NCBI GenBank assembly: GCA_039184055.1
Contig: JBCDBH010000091.1
Span: 1-17,484 of the forward strand
Reading direction: 5' to 3'
Length of the DNA stretch: 17,484 nucleotides
DNA from: JBCDBH01 sp039184055
GTDB lineage: Bacteria; Acidobacteriota; Thermoanaerobaculia; Multivoradales; J023
This document shows, piece after piece, positions 6,922-14,572 of the stretch. Numbering within the stretch: the stretch's first letter is position 1; the number at the start of each line of letters is the position of its first letter. The notes under the pieces were generated by a model. It was not told the origin of the DNA. It saw only the letters and a program-made list of their open reading frames with translations, and made no database searches. The position numbers were made by a program, and so were the translations under genes.

Positions 6922-8319
6922 ATGCGTCCCTTTCTCATTTCTTTTCTTTGTTTGACGACGACGGTGTGGCTGGCCTGCCGACCCGACCCGGGCGGCGACC
7001 CGCTTTCCGGTGGTGAGCCACTCTCGGGAGGCGAGCTCACCGTTTTCGACACCGCGTCGACGGCCTTCGGACGCAGCGCCCCGACACTCCCGGTGGCAGA
7101 GCTTCGCCAGGTCAATCTCGGCAACAAGCTCTTCAATACCAATTGGGTCATCGCCCCGTCCTCGACGACGAAGTTCGACGGGCTCGGGCCGCTCTTCAAT
7201 CGTGTCTCGTGCTCGGGCTGTCATCTTCGCGATGGTCGCGGCCGAGCGCCATCGGGTCCCGACGAAGCCCCCGAGTCGATGTTGATCCGGCTCAGCGTGC
7301 CGGGTGAGGACCAGCATGGCGGACCGGAGCCGCATCCAATGTACGGCGGTCAACTCCAGGATCGAGCCATTCCCGGCGTCCGTGCCGAGGCTCGGATCGA
7401 GATTCACTGGATCGAGCAACCCGGGACCTACCCCGACGGCACGCAGTACAGCCTGCGCGAACCGGATATCCGCCTGATCGATCTGGCCCACGGGCCGCTC
7501 GGCGACGACACCATGATGTCGATGCGTGTCGCCCCAGCGGTCTTCGGTGGCGGGCTGCTCGAGGCGATCCCGGAATCCGAACTGGCGCGCGTCGCCGATC
7601 CCGACGACCTCGACGGCGACGGCATCTCGGGTCGTTTGAATCGAGTCTGGGATCTCGAGCGTGGTGCCATGAGCACCGGACGTTTTGGCTGGAAAGCCGG
7701 CGTGCCCACGCTCCGTCAGCAAAACGCGTCGGCCTTCGCGGGTGATATCGGCATCATCTCGACGCTGGTGCCGGTCACCGACATCACCTCCCATCAGGAA
7801 TCGTTGCTAGAGGACGTGATGTCCGGAGGCGACCCCGAGCTCGACAATCACTTCCTCGATCGCCTGACGTTTTACACCCAAACGCTCGCCGTGCCGGCCC
7901 GACGCGACGTCGACGATCCGCGAGCGCGACGTGGTGAGACGCTATTCGCCGACATCGGCTGCGCCAGCTGTCATCTCCCTGCGGTCATCACGGGAAACGA
8001 CCACCCGATTCCGCAGCTCCGCAACCAGACGATCCATCCGTATACCGACCTGCTCCTTCACGACATGGGCGAGGCGCTCGCCGATCAGCGCCCCGAGTTC
8101 GTCGCGACCGGAAACGAATGGCGTACGCCGCCCCTGTGGGGTCTGGGTCTGATCCCGGTGGTCAACGGTCACAGTGAATTGCTCCACGATGGCCGAGCAC
8201 GGTCGATCGAGGAGGCGGTCCTATGGCACGGCGGCGAGGCCGAGGCGTCGAAAGACCGATTTACCGAGCTCGACGCGAGCGACCGCGACGCCCTGCTCAC
8301 GTTTCTCGCGTCGCTCTAG
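6922..8319 (+). CDS. Di-haem DUF1111 protein (putative thiol oxidoreductase/peroxidase-like lipoprotein)
   Basis: This 465-residue protein belongs to the DUF1111 di-haem family (often called di-haem oxidoredictase). The signal peptide ends in VWLAC with Cys19, so it is probably a lipoprotein in the periplasmic space. Two c-type haem motifs are present: CSGCH (97-101) and CASCH (347-351). Other family hallmarks are GPLFNRVSCSGCH, LDGDGISGRLN (230-240), YTDLLLHDMGEALAD and the C-terminal EWRTPPLWGLG and LHDGRARSIEEAVLWHGGEA segments. Redox partner and substrate are not established; co-occurrence with imelysin suggests oxidation or handling of iron, or electron transfer to it. The stop codon TAG is the first unit of a 17-bp tandem repeat. 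The gene faces the giant repeat protein gene tail to tail. Confidence 0.95.
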   Translation: MRPFLISFLCLTTTVWLACRPDPGGDPLSGGEPLSGGELTVFDTASTAFGRSAPTLPVAELRQVNLGNKLFNTNWVIAPSSTTKFDGLGPLFNRVSCSGCHLRDGRGRAPSGPDEAPESMLIRLSVPGEDQHGGPEPHPMYGGQLQDRAIPGVRAEARIEIHWIEQPGTYPDGTQYSLREPDIRLIDLAHGPLGDDTMMSMRVAPAVFGGGLLEAIPESELARVADPDDLDGDGISGRLNRVWDLERGAMSTGRFGWKAGVPTLRQQNASAFAGDIGIISTLVPVTDITSHQESLLEDVMSGGDPELDNHFLDRLTFYTQTLAVPARRDVDDPRARRGETLFADIGCASCHLPAVITGNDHPIPQLRNQTIHPYTDLLLHDMGEALADQRPEFVATGNEWRTPPLWGLGLIPVVNGHSELLHDGRARSIEEAVLWHGGEAEASKDRFTELDASDRDALLTFLASL

Positions 8320-8382
8320 CCTCTGCTCGGCTCTAGTCTCTGCCCACATCTAGTCTCTGCCCAGCTCTAGCCTCTACCCTCA
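8315..8382. repeat. Four-copy 17-bp CTAG tandem repeat between convergent genes
   Basis: Four head-to-tail units start at 8315, 8332, 8349 and 8366 with exact 17-bp period and consensus TCTAGTCTCTGCCCAGC. The first unit includes the TAG stop of the DUF1111 gene. Because 17 is not a multiple of three, the TAG triplets fall in all three plus-strand frames. I see no hairpin, so it is not an evident intrinsic terminator. It fills nearly the whole 69-bp gap between the convergent genes. Confidence 0.85.
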
Positions 8383-8388
8383 CCGTGC

Positions 8389-11300
8389 TCACTCCAGCGT
8401 GATCTCGGCGGTCTCACCCGCCAAAACGGTCGCCTGCCCCTGCCAGCCGCGGCCATCGGCGGCGGTGATGGTCACCGACCACGTTCCCGGCTGCAACGAC
8501 CCGACAGTCAGCAATCCCCGCCACACCGTGAAATCCGGCCCTTGTAGCTGTCGCCACTCGACGGGCGCGCGGTGCACCGCACCCGTCGGATCGGTGAGCG
8601 TGGCGGTGGCTTGAGCCGAGCTGTCCTGAAGCTCGGGTACACGCACCCGCAAACCGCCACCCGGTTGTAGCGTGATGTCGATTCCGGGCCCGGGAACCGT
8701 CGCATTCATTTTCATGACCGCTGAGCCGGCGCTCGTCACCAAAACCGTAAAGCTGCCGGACGGCACACTCGACAAGACGACCTCGCCATCGGCGACACTG
8801 AAGCCGCCGCCTTCGATCATGGAACCGGTGGCGTCGAGCACGGCGATCTGCACCCGGGTCGGCGCCAATCCGGTCGCCGCCTCACGGAGCCGGAGACGTA
8901 AACCCGTGGCCGGCTCGAGAATGAACTGTATGTCGCGCTGATCACCTTCGGTCAGGGTCAGCTGACGCTGTTCCGCGCCATAGCCGGCTTTCGTCACACG
9001 AGCGGTGTAGGTACCCGGGGGAATCGTGTCGAACACGAATCGACCGCGACTATCCGAAGCGACATTGAGAAGACCCGCCCAGATCGGTGTCCGGGTCTGA
9101 TCCTCGGGCTCGAGACGAATCACCGCTCCAGACAACGGCTCACCATCGACGGATTCGACCCACCCGGTGACGCGTGTCTCGACAAGCTCGAGGTCAAGCT
9201 CGAGATCACCGGCGATCTCGATCGTCTCGACCGCGGTGCCTCCCGAGGTACCGGATGCTTCGACTCGGTAACGTCCCGCGTCCACACCCTCGATCCGGTA
9301 GCGACCGTTGGCGCCACTCGAGCCGCCCTTTCGGACTTGCACGTCGACCCCGATCAATTGAACCGAGGCGCCGATGACGGCTTCGCCCGCGCTCAGTACC
9401 CTGCCGCTGAGGGTCGCTTTGCCATCGTTTTCCTCCATATCGAGATCGAGCACCGCCTCACCGTTTTCCGGCACCTCGACCTGACCGGTCGCCATGGAAT
9501 CGTTGCGCGCCAACCGCGCCCATACCGTCCACGTCCCGGCACGCAGACCTTCGATACGGTAGGTACCCTCGAAGTCGACCGTGCCTTCACGCCAATCACG
9601 ATCCTTCATCGCGGTCACACCGAGCTGGGCGAGGTCGTCGAACGAAACGCCGCGAATCGTGCCCGTGATCGAGCCACCGCCACCGAGGGTCACCAACACA
9701 CCGTCGACGTCGTTCGTCTCGACGGTGATCGGATCCTCGGTGCTGCCTTGGGCGAAATCCGGGTGGTTGGCGGTCACGTGGTACGTGCCTTTTTGCACAC
9801 CTGGAACTTCGAACACACCCTGCGCGTCGGTCGTGGCGTTGGCCTGGCGCCAAAAGACTCCCTCGGCTTCGAATGGCTCGAGACTGACCATCGCCCCGGC
9901 GACCGGCGCTCCCAAGGTGTCGTTCACTACGCCCCGAACACGCAGTCCCGTCTCGAGAACGATGTCGAGCAGATTGTCACCGGGCTCGACGTCGATCCGC
10001 TTGTTGGTCTGGACGTAATCAGGATGGCTGATCACCACCACACGTGAGCCGAGCTCGACACCGTCGAGACGATAACTGCCCTCGGCATCCGACCTGGCAC
10101 TCACGTGCATGGCCGTACGAACCATGCCCGCGCCTTCGGGCTCGATCCACAGCGTGGCATCGGCCACCGTGCCGCCGTCACGGCTCGTGATGACGCCGTT
10201 GATACTCGCACCACGCTGGAGCACGACCTCGAGATCGTCACGCTCGGTGCCCGCGTCGACCTCGATCCCGCTGAGCGTGGAGCCGATATAGGTCTCGGCT
10301 TGCACGACCAGCTGATAGGTGCCCGGAGCGATCGACTCGAGCTGGAAGAAGCCATCGTCGTTGGTCGCGCTGAAGTTTCGGCGGTTCATCATCGCGCGGG
10401 CAAAGGATCGATCGGCCTGGAGACGAACCCGAGCATTGCGGATTGGATCGCCACGATCATCGAGAACACGGCCGGCGAGACGACCCACGGGTTGCAAGGT
10501 GATCTCCAGCGGCTCCTCGCTGGGCGCGGAAATCGACTGCAGACGAAGCTCGGCATAGCCGGTGAGTGAGATATGAAGCGTGTACGCACGTCCTGGTGCG
10601 AGGTCACCGAGCTCGAAACGACCATCGACTCCGCTGCTGGCTCGACTCGCCTCGTTACCGTCCGCCCACGCCATCATCGCTTGCTGCTCTTCTTCGGCAC
10701 GCACCAAGGCTCCGGACAAAGGCTGACCGTCCGGGGCGAGCACGAGACCACCGAGCCGAACCTCGGGCCCGAGCACCACGGTACCGAGATCGGTATCGCC
10801 CGAACCCTCTTCGATGACCAGCCCCGGCACCGTCGACGACGCGAAACCCGAGGCACGGACGGTCAGATTCCATCGCCCACCGGGTAGATCCGCCAAGACG
10901 AACCGTCCGTCCCCGTCGCTGATCGCAAGTCGCGGCTCAGGCTGATCGATGCCGAAGAACATGCGTCGCGAGCTCGTCTCCGGTACCGCCAAGAGCTCGA
11001 TCTCCGCGCCCGCGATCGGCTGCTCGGCTTCATCGATGACCAGACCGTGTCCTTGCCAACCAGGTTGCAGCACCACATCGAGACGCGCCGTCTCGCCGAC
11101 CGCCGGGGCCACCACCTCGGCGTTTGCGGGAGCAAATCCCTTGCGCTCGACCTTGACACGGTACGGCACCGTCGGCACCAGCTTGGATACGCGGAAAAGC
11201 CCTTTTGCGTCACTCGTAGCTTCGCCACCACTCTCCCAGGCGCTGCGCTGATCGATCTGACTTCGCATCTGCATGACCCGAGACACGTCAGGGCTCACTT

Positions 11301-12519
11301 CGATCGTGGCCTGCTCGAGAGGCTCGCCAGCGTCATCGGTGATCCGCCCGACCACCGCCACCGCGGGTCGGAGCTCGATCGTCGGAAAGCTGGTCAGACC
11401 CTCTTCGGAGAAACGTTGCCAACCCGAGAAGTACCCGGGCGCCGCGGCTCTCACCCACTGGCGTTCACTCTCACCCACGACGACGCGGTATGTGCCACGC
11501 TCGTCGGTGAACACCATGTCTTCGAGCGCCACCCACACCGCGGCGTTAGGTAACGGATCCCCGGTCTCGGCGTCACGCACCTCGCCGGTGGCCTCGCGCA
11601 CCGGCGGTAAGGTGATGGTGAAGGGCTCGTCGTCCTCGGGTCGCGCCGGAGGAACCTTGCCACTCCACGCCTGATCTTCGAACAATACGTTGACCACGAG
11701 AGGTTTCTCACCACCCACCGTGAGCGTCGCCCGCCCCTGCTCGTCGGTCTTGGCGAGCGGCATCGCATCCCCTTCGATCTGAATGACCGCGTCCTGGACC
11801 GGGCGACGCTGATGGTCACGAACGAGAATGCTCCGTTCCGAACCCTTTTCGAGCGCGACATCGAGCCGATTCGCTCCCGCCTCGTCACGGCCAACCGGCA
11901 CATAACCGGGCTTGGCCACGACGACCCGCGCGGCTCCGGACGCGATCCGGGGAAGCTTGGCGACTCCCTTGTCATCGGTCCGTGCCCACGCGGTTTCGGG
12001 CCGCCAGACCTGTCGCCGCATCGCTCGAGTCGACGTGTCGGCCCAGGCGCGCACGAGCGCACCCTCGATCGCTTTGCCACCGCTCGTCACCCGCACGATG
12101 AGGTCGTCACGCGAGGTCACCGTCAGACTCGACAATCGAAGATCTTCCAACAGCGGCGTCACCAGGGCCGTCATCTCCATGAAGCCCTTGCCCGATACTT
12201 CGACACGTCCGTTCAAAGGTTTTTCGGATGCGAGCTTCCAGCAACCATCGCTACCCGTCTTGGTCGTCGCCACCGGCTCGGCCGAAAACACATCGTCGAG
12301 AACCTGAAGACCAAACGCCCAATATCCGAGAATCGGTCGAAGCGTGACCTCGGCCCCCACCACGGGTCGTCCGTGATCGTCGCTCGCACAGCCGGTTACC
12401 TGGAGGGTCGTCGCCGTGGCCGGTGAAGCCACGACGGCGAACGACAGCAAGACGAGAGCACACGAGAGCATGCGAGCCCGTCCGACAAACGACCGTGATG
12501 AGACCATAGAAAGCGACAT
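8389..12519 (-). CDS. Giant secreted protein of about fifteen carboxypeptidase-regulatory-like repeats
   Basis: This 1376-residue protein has a Sec signal peptide (hydrophobic segment about 17-34, probable cleavage near SPATA at 32-36). It then consists of about fifteen consecutive beta-sandwich repeats of roughly 90 residues, each opening with a G-x-V-x-D-x-x-G-x-P-[LI]-x-G-A-x-V-x-[LV] pattern and carrying DxxGxF.l..l.pGtY.l.v; examples are AGRVLDDRGDPIRNARVRL and VRGVVNDTLGAPVAGAMVSL. These match CarboxypepD_reg/SdrB-like domains. There is no enzyme domain, TonB-receptor barrel, C-terminal transmembrane helix or sorting signal visible, so it is likely periplasmic or cell-surface and structural or adhesive. 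Start ATG at 12519 is supported by GGAGGG (12526-12531) 6 bases upstream. It is divergent from the ECF sigma operon and may be a target of it. The last two or three repeats (from about residue 1200) are more diverged. Confidence 0.92.
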   Translation of the reverse strand: MSLSMVSSRSFVGRARMLSCALVLLSFAVVASPATATTLQVTGCASDDHGRPVVGAEVTLRPILGYWAFGLQVLDDVFSAEPVATTKTGSDGCWKLASEKPLNGRVEVSGKGFMEMTALVTPLLEDLRLSSLTVTSRDDLIVRVTSGGKAIEGALVRAWADTSTRAMRRQVWRPETAWARTDDKGVAKLPRIASGAARVVVAKPGYVPVGRDEAGANRLDVALEKGSERSILVRDHQRRPVQDAVIQIEGDAMPLAKTDEQGRATLTVGGEKPLVVNVLFEDQAWSGKVPPARPEDDEPFTITLPPVREATGEVRDAETGDPLPNAAVWVALEDMVFTDERGTYRVVVGESERQWVRAAAPGYFSGWQRFSEEGLTSFPTIELRPAVAVVGRITDDAGEPLEQATIEVSPDVSRVMQMRSQIDQRSAWESGGEATSDAKGLFRVSKLVPTVPYRVKVERKGFAPANAEVVAPAVGETARLDVVLQPGWQGHGLVIDEAEQPIAGAEIELLAVPETSSRRMFFGIDQPEPRLAISDGDGRFVLADLPGGRWNLTVRASGFASSTVPGLVIEEGSGDTDLGTVVLGPEVRLGGLVLAPDGQPLSGALVRAEEEQQAMMAWADGNEASRASSGVDGRFELGDLAPGRAYTLHISLTGYAELRLQSISAPSEEPLEITLQPVGRLAGRVLDDRGDPIRNARVRLQADRSFARAMMNRRNFSATNDDGFFQLESIAPGTYQLVVQAETYIGSTLSGIEVDAGTERDDLEVVLQRGASINGVITSRDGGTVADATLWIEPEGAGMVRTAMHVSARSDAEGSYRLDGVELGSRVVVISHPDYVQTNKRIDVEPGDNLLDIVLETGLRVRGVVNDTLGAPVAGAMVSLEPFEAEGVFWRQANATTDAQGVFEVPGVQKGTYHVTANHPDFAQGSTEDPITVETNDVDGVLVTLGGGGSITGTIRGVSFDDLAQLGVTAMKDRDWREGTVDFEGTYRIEGLRAGTWTVWARLARNDSMATGQVEVPENGEAVLDLDMEENDGKATLSGRVLSAGEAVIGASVQLIGVDVQVRKGGSSGANGRYRIEGVDAGRYRVEASGTSGGTAVETIEIAGDLELDLELVETRVTGWVESVDGEPLSGAVIRLEPEDQTRTPIWAGLLNVASDSRGRFVFDTIPPGTYTARVTKAGYGAEQRQLTLTEGDQRDIQFILEPATGLRLRLREAATGLAPTRVQIAVLDATGSMIEGGGFSVADGEVVLSSVPSGSFTVLVTSAGSAVMKMNATVPGPGIDITLQPGGGLRVRVPELQDSSAQATATLTDPTGAVHRAPVEWRQLQGPDFTVWRGLLTVGSLQPGTWSVTITAADGRGWQGQATVLAGETAEITLE

Positions 12520-12525
12520 CGAGAA

Positions 12526-12531
12526 CCCTCC
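12526..12531 (-). promoter_or_regulatory. Ribosome binding site GGAGGG of the giant repeat protein
   Basis: GGAGGG on the minus strand is 6 bases before the ATG at 12519 and fixes that start. Confidence 0.65.
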
Positions 12532-12538
12532 GTCATGA

Positions 12539-12573
12539 GCCAGCCTTCATGAGCGAACTCGTCATGAGCTGGC
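12539..12573. repeat. Inverted repeat GCCAGC/GCTGGC with TCATGA copies between divergent genes
   Basis: GCCAGC (12539-12544) and GCTGGC (12568-12573) form an inverted repeat with a 23-base spacer. Palindromic TCATGA occurs at 12533, 12547 and 12562, each time followed by GC. The cluster lies just upstream of the giant protein gene and could be an operator, but the arms are short and chance is possible. Confidence 0.25.
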
Positions 12574-12650
12574 AGCGTGAGCTAACCGGCGTGTTCACCG
12601 CGTTTCGCGGACCATTGTACGCAACCTCTTCCCCTACGTTTGAAACCGAT

Positions 12651-12676
12651 GGAACCTTCGATCCTCATGCTCCGTC
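12651..12676 (+). promoter_or_regulatory. Candidate ECF-type promoter GGAACC-N16-CGTC of the sigma operon
   Basis: GGAACC (12651-12656) and CGTC (12673-12676) are separated by 16 bases, the arrangement of the common ECF sigma promoter (GGAAC near -35, CGTC near -10). It would start transcription about 12682-12685, just before the preferred sigma start codon at 12687, so the sigma factor may drive its own operon from a leaderless or nearly leaderless message. Confidence 0.5.
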
Positions 12677-12686
12677 TTCCAGAGTG

Positions 12687-13274
12687 ATGTGGCACGCACG
12701 ACCGACACCCGACTTACTCCTGGCCCGCAGGGCAGCTCGAGCCGATCCAGACGCCTGGGACGAGCTCATCCAGCGTTACGGCGCTCGGATCTACAACCTC
12801 GCTCTACGCTTCGCGGGCAACCCGGCGGAAGCCGAGGATTTGACTCAGGAGGTCTTTCTCAAGTTGTTTCGGCATCTCGACCGCTATCGCGGCGACGTGC
12901 CTCTGGTCGGCTGGGCGCTGAGACTGTCGCGCAATCTCTGTATCGACCACTGGCGTGCCAGCCGAGCCCGTCCGCTATCCGACGCGGTTTCCGAGACGGT
13001 TTTGGTTCACATCGCGGATGCCGACGACCCACAGCGTCGCATCCTGGCCCGTGATCAATTACGCCACGTCCACGACACCTTGGGTGAGCTGTCCGAGGAT
13101 TTGGCGATCACATTCGCGCTCCGGGAGCTACACAGCATGAGCTATGACGACATCGCCACTTTCCTCGACGTCCCGGTTGGAACCGTGAAATCGCGTCTAT
13201 CCCGAGCCCGTCGCGAGCTGTTCAAGCGTCTCGACACCACGCTCGGTACCGCCGCCGTCGGAGCCGTGTCATGA
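12687..13274 (+). CDS. ECF-type RNA polymerase sigma factor (sigma-70 family)
   Basis: This protein (195 residues from ATG 12687) has the two-domain ECF layout. Region 2 covers about 24-90 (DAWDELIQRYGARIYNLAL, AEDLTQEVFLKLFRHLDRYR, GWALRLSRNLCIDHWR). Region 4 covers about 126-181, with helix-turn-helix MSYDDIATFLDVPVGTVKSR. There is no region 3 or C-terminal extension. An upstream ATG at 12549 would add 46 residues without sigma homology, and those codons contain the candidate ECF promoter, so the later start is preferred; no strong ribosome binding site is seen at either. Its stop overlaps the ATG of the next gene (ATGA at 13271-13274), typical of a sigma/anti-sigma pair. The candidate promoter suggests autoregulation. 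Likely role: activating envelope-related genes, possibly including the divergent giant protein. Confidence 0.93.
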   Translation: MWHARPTPDLLLARRAARADPDAWDELIQRYGARIYNLALRFAGNPAEAEDLTQEVFLKLFRHLDRYRGDVPLVGWALRLSRNLCIDHWRASRARPLSDAVSETVLVHIADADDPQRRILARDQLRHVHDTLGELSEDLAITFALRELHSMSYDDIATFLDVPVGTVKSRLSRARRELFKRLDTTLGTAAVGAVS

Positions 13275-13915
13275 GAAGTCAACACGATACCCGGCAACTC
13301 CGACGAGCGATCCGAGTCGCCCAAACGGAAGTGCCTCTTCCCGAATCGCTCGGCTCACGTCTCCAGGCGCTCGCCTTGCCCCAACCGACCCCGAGAGTCG
13401 AAGCGACCCTCGACACGGCACGGTCGGCGAGCCAACTGCCCCTACCGTCGACCTTGGCCGCTCGACTGCGCGCCATCCTCGACATGGCGCGGCCTCGACC
13501 ACCGGCGTGGATTCGCGATGGTCGTCTCGCGCTCGCCGCGTGCGCATTCCTCACCGTGGGTCTCAACGCCATGGTCGCCTCACCGGTGACCGCCGGTATC
13601 GCCAAAGTGGGCGCACAGACCGCGGCATGGATCGAATCAGAACCGATCGAGCCTCCATCGTGGACCTGGCGTTTGCCCGCCGTCGATCCGAACTGGCAAT
13701 TGCCCGCGCCCACGATGGCCTGGAGCTTCACACCGACCGAGTGGTTGCCCACCTCTGAACAAGGCTCACTCGGCAACAACCTACGCACCTTCGGTGCCTC
13801 GTGCGCCGATCTCTTCTCGAATAGTCGTCAGCTGTTGATAGACGACCTCGGTCGTCATGTGAAAGGAGACCCCGATGACGCAGGATCCGAATCTGACACC
13901 GAACACGCCGACTGA
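13271..13915 (+). CDS. Single-pass membrane protein, candidate zinc-less anti-sigma factor
   Basis: I do not recognise a family for this 214-residue protein. Its N-terminal cytoplasmic part (1-85) is basic and Pro/Leu-rich and contains a duplicated motif: PLPESLGSRLQAL (22-34) and PLPSTLAARLRAI (57-69). One transmembrane helix is visible at about 86-108, followed by a Trp/Pro-rich segment (about 120-160) and an acidic tail. Topology and position, overlapping the sigma stop by four bases, are those of an anti-sigma factor. It lacks the HxxxCxxC zinc motif of classical zf-HC2 anti-sigma proteins, so the assignment rests on context and topology. Its last 41 bases overlap the next gene in another frame. 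Confidence 0.75.
   Translation: MRSQHDTRQLRRAIRVAQTEVPLPESLGSRLQALALPQPTPRVEATLDTARSASQLPLPSTLAARLRAILDMARPRPPAWIRDGRLALAACAFLTVGLNAMVASPVTAGIAKVGAQTAAWIESEPIEPPSWTWRLPAVDPNWQLPAPTMAWSFTPTEWLPTSEQGSLGNNLRTFGASCADLFSNSRQLLIDDLGRHVKGDPDDAGSESDTEHAD
13863..13868 (+). promoter_or_regulatory. Ribosome binding site AAGGAG of the LiaF/TM2-like gene
   Basis: AAGGAG lies 6 bases before the ATG at 13875, inside the end of the candidate anti-sigma gene. It supports a real 41-bp gene overlap. Confidence 0.7.
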
Positions 13916-14507
13916 TCCCGGCGCTGAGAGCGATATGGCCGCCGCCGCGGCGGTTCCACCCGCGATTCCACCCGCGCAAGGCGGCTACGAAGGCTATGCC
14001 GCCTATCAGCCGGCACCCGTGCCCGCCAAACAGGAAAAGATCCCGCTGCTTGCAGGGTTTCTGAGCATCCTGCCCGGTCTCGGGAACATCTACAACGGCC
14101 TCTACACGCGCGCCGTCGGCTTCTTCTTCCTCTACGTCACCCTATTCTCGGTGCTCACGGGACACGATCACAGCCATGTCGAAGCTTCATTCCTGGTGCC
14201 GACGCTGATCTTCGTCTGGCTGTTCAACATCTTCGATGCCTACCGTCAAGCCGTGTTGATCAACAATGGCTGGACCCAAGGCCAAGACTCCCCGCCCGCC
14301 AACGCGGGTGCCCAGGGTGGCCTGGCGATCGGTGCCGCCTTGATCCTGATCGGTGTGCTGGTCTTGCTGGATCGGTGGTTCAACATCGACCTCAGCATCA
14401 TCTTCGAGCAATGGCCGGTGGCGGTGATCGGCTTCGGTATCTGGATGGTGGTGCAAGCCATCCGCGCCCGTCGCCAAGAAGCCATCGCCGAGCTCGACGA
14501 GCTCTGA
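13875..14507 (+). CDS. LiaF/DUF5668-like multi-pass membrane protein with TM2-like segment
   Basis: This 210-residue protein has a disordered, Pro/Ala-rich N-terminus (1-55) followed by about five hydrophobic segments. The first two (about 57-96), with LPGLGNIYNG and GFFFLY, resemble a TM2-type hairpin; a third spans about 104-121. The C-terminal pair (about 148-166 and 178-195: LILIGVLVLLDRWFNID, then WPVAVIGFGIWMV) matches the LiaI/LiaF-like transmembrane region (DUF5668), a family tied to envelope-stress sensing in some bacteria. A short His-rich loop GHDHSH lies at 96-101. AAGGAG precedes the ATG at 13875, and the gene overlaps the candidate anti-sigma gene by 41 bp, so it is the third member of the sigma operon, which ends at a terminator shortly after. 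It may modulate or sense the membrane signal; this is inference. Confidence 0.88.
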   Translation: MTQDPNLTPNTPTDPGAESDMAAAAAVPPAIPPAQGGYEGYAAYQPAPVPAKQEKIPLLAGFLSILPGLGNIYNGLYTRAVGFFFLYVTLFSVLTGHDHSHVEASFLVPTLIFVWLFNIFDAYRQAVLINNGWTQGQDSPPANAGAQGGLAIGAALILIGVLVLLDRWFNIDLSIIFEQWPVAVIGFGIWMVVQAIRARRQEAIAELDEL

Positions 14508-14528
14508 GCTCCGCCTCGTGGAGGGTCG

Positions 14529-14554
14529 AATGCCGCGCTTCGCGCGGCATTTTT
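14529..14554 (+). terminator. Intrinsic terminator of the sigma operon
   Basis: AATGCCGCG (14529-14537) pairs with CGCGGCATT (14543-14551) around a CTTCG loop, followed by a run of five Ts (14550-14554). It lies 21 bp after the stop of the LiaF-like gene. No T-run is present on the opposite strand, so it acts on plus-strand transcripts only. Confidence 0.85.
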
Positions 14555-14572
14555 CATGTCTGGCAGCAGGAA

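Noticed and set aside
6064..7794. 576-codon open frame on the minus strand
   Set aside because: It lies antisense across the imelysin and DUF1111 genes, both with strong family motifs; the translation has no recognisable domain. GC-rich codon use leaves the antisense frame open.
8315..8382. CRISPR-like array
   Set aside because: The 17-bp units are directly adjacent with no unique spacers and there are no cas genes.
9337..10047. 236-codon plus-strand frame inside the giant protein gene
   Set aside because: Shadow of the repeat-coding minus strand; no domain and no ribosome binding site.
12555..12579. Second ECF-like promoter GAAC-N17-CGTG
   Set aside because: The -10 part does not match CGTC and the -35 lacks GG; weaker than the site at 12651-12676.
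12549..12686. 46-codon N-terminal extension of the sigma factor
   Set aside because: The residues show no sigma homology, there is no ribosome binding site, and the stretch holds the GGAACC-N16-CGTC promoter candidate. It remains possible that automated annotation uses this start.
14529..14554. Bidirectional terminator for both convergent transcripts
   Set aside because: The minus strand has no T-run after the hairpin, so only plus-strand termination is supported.
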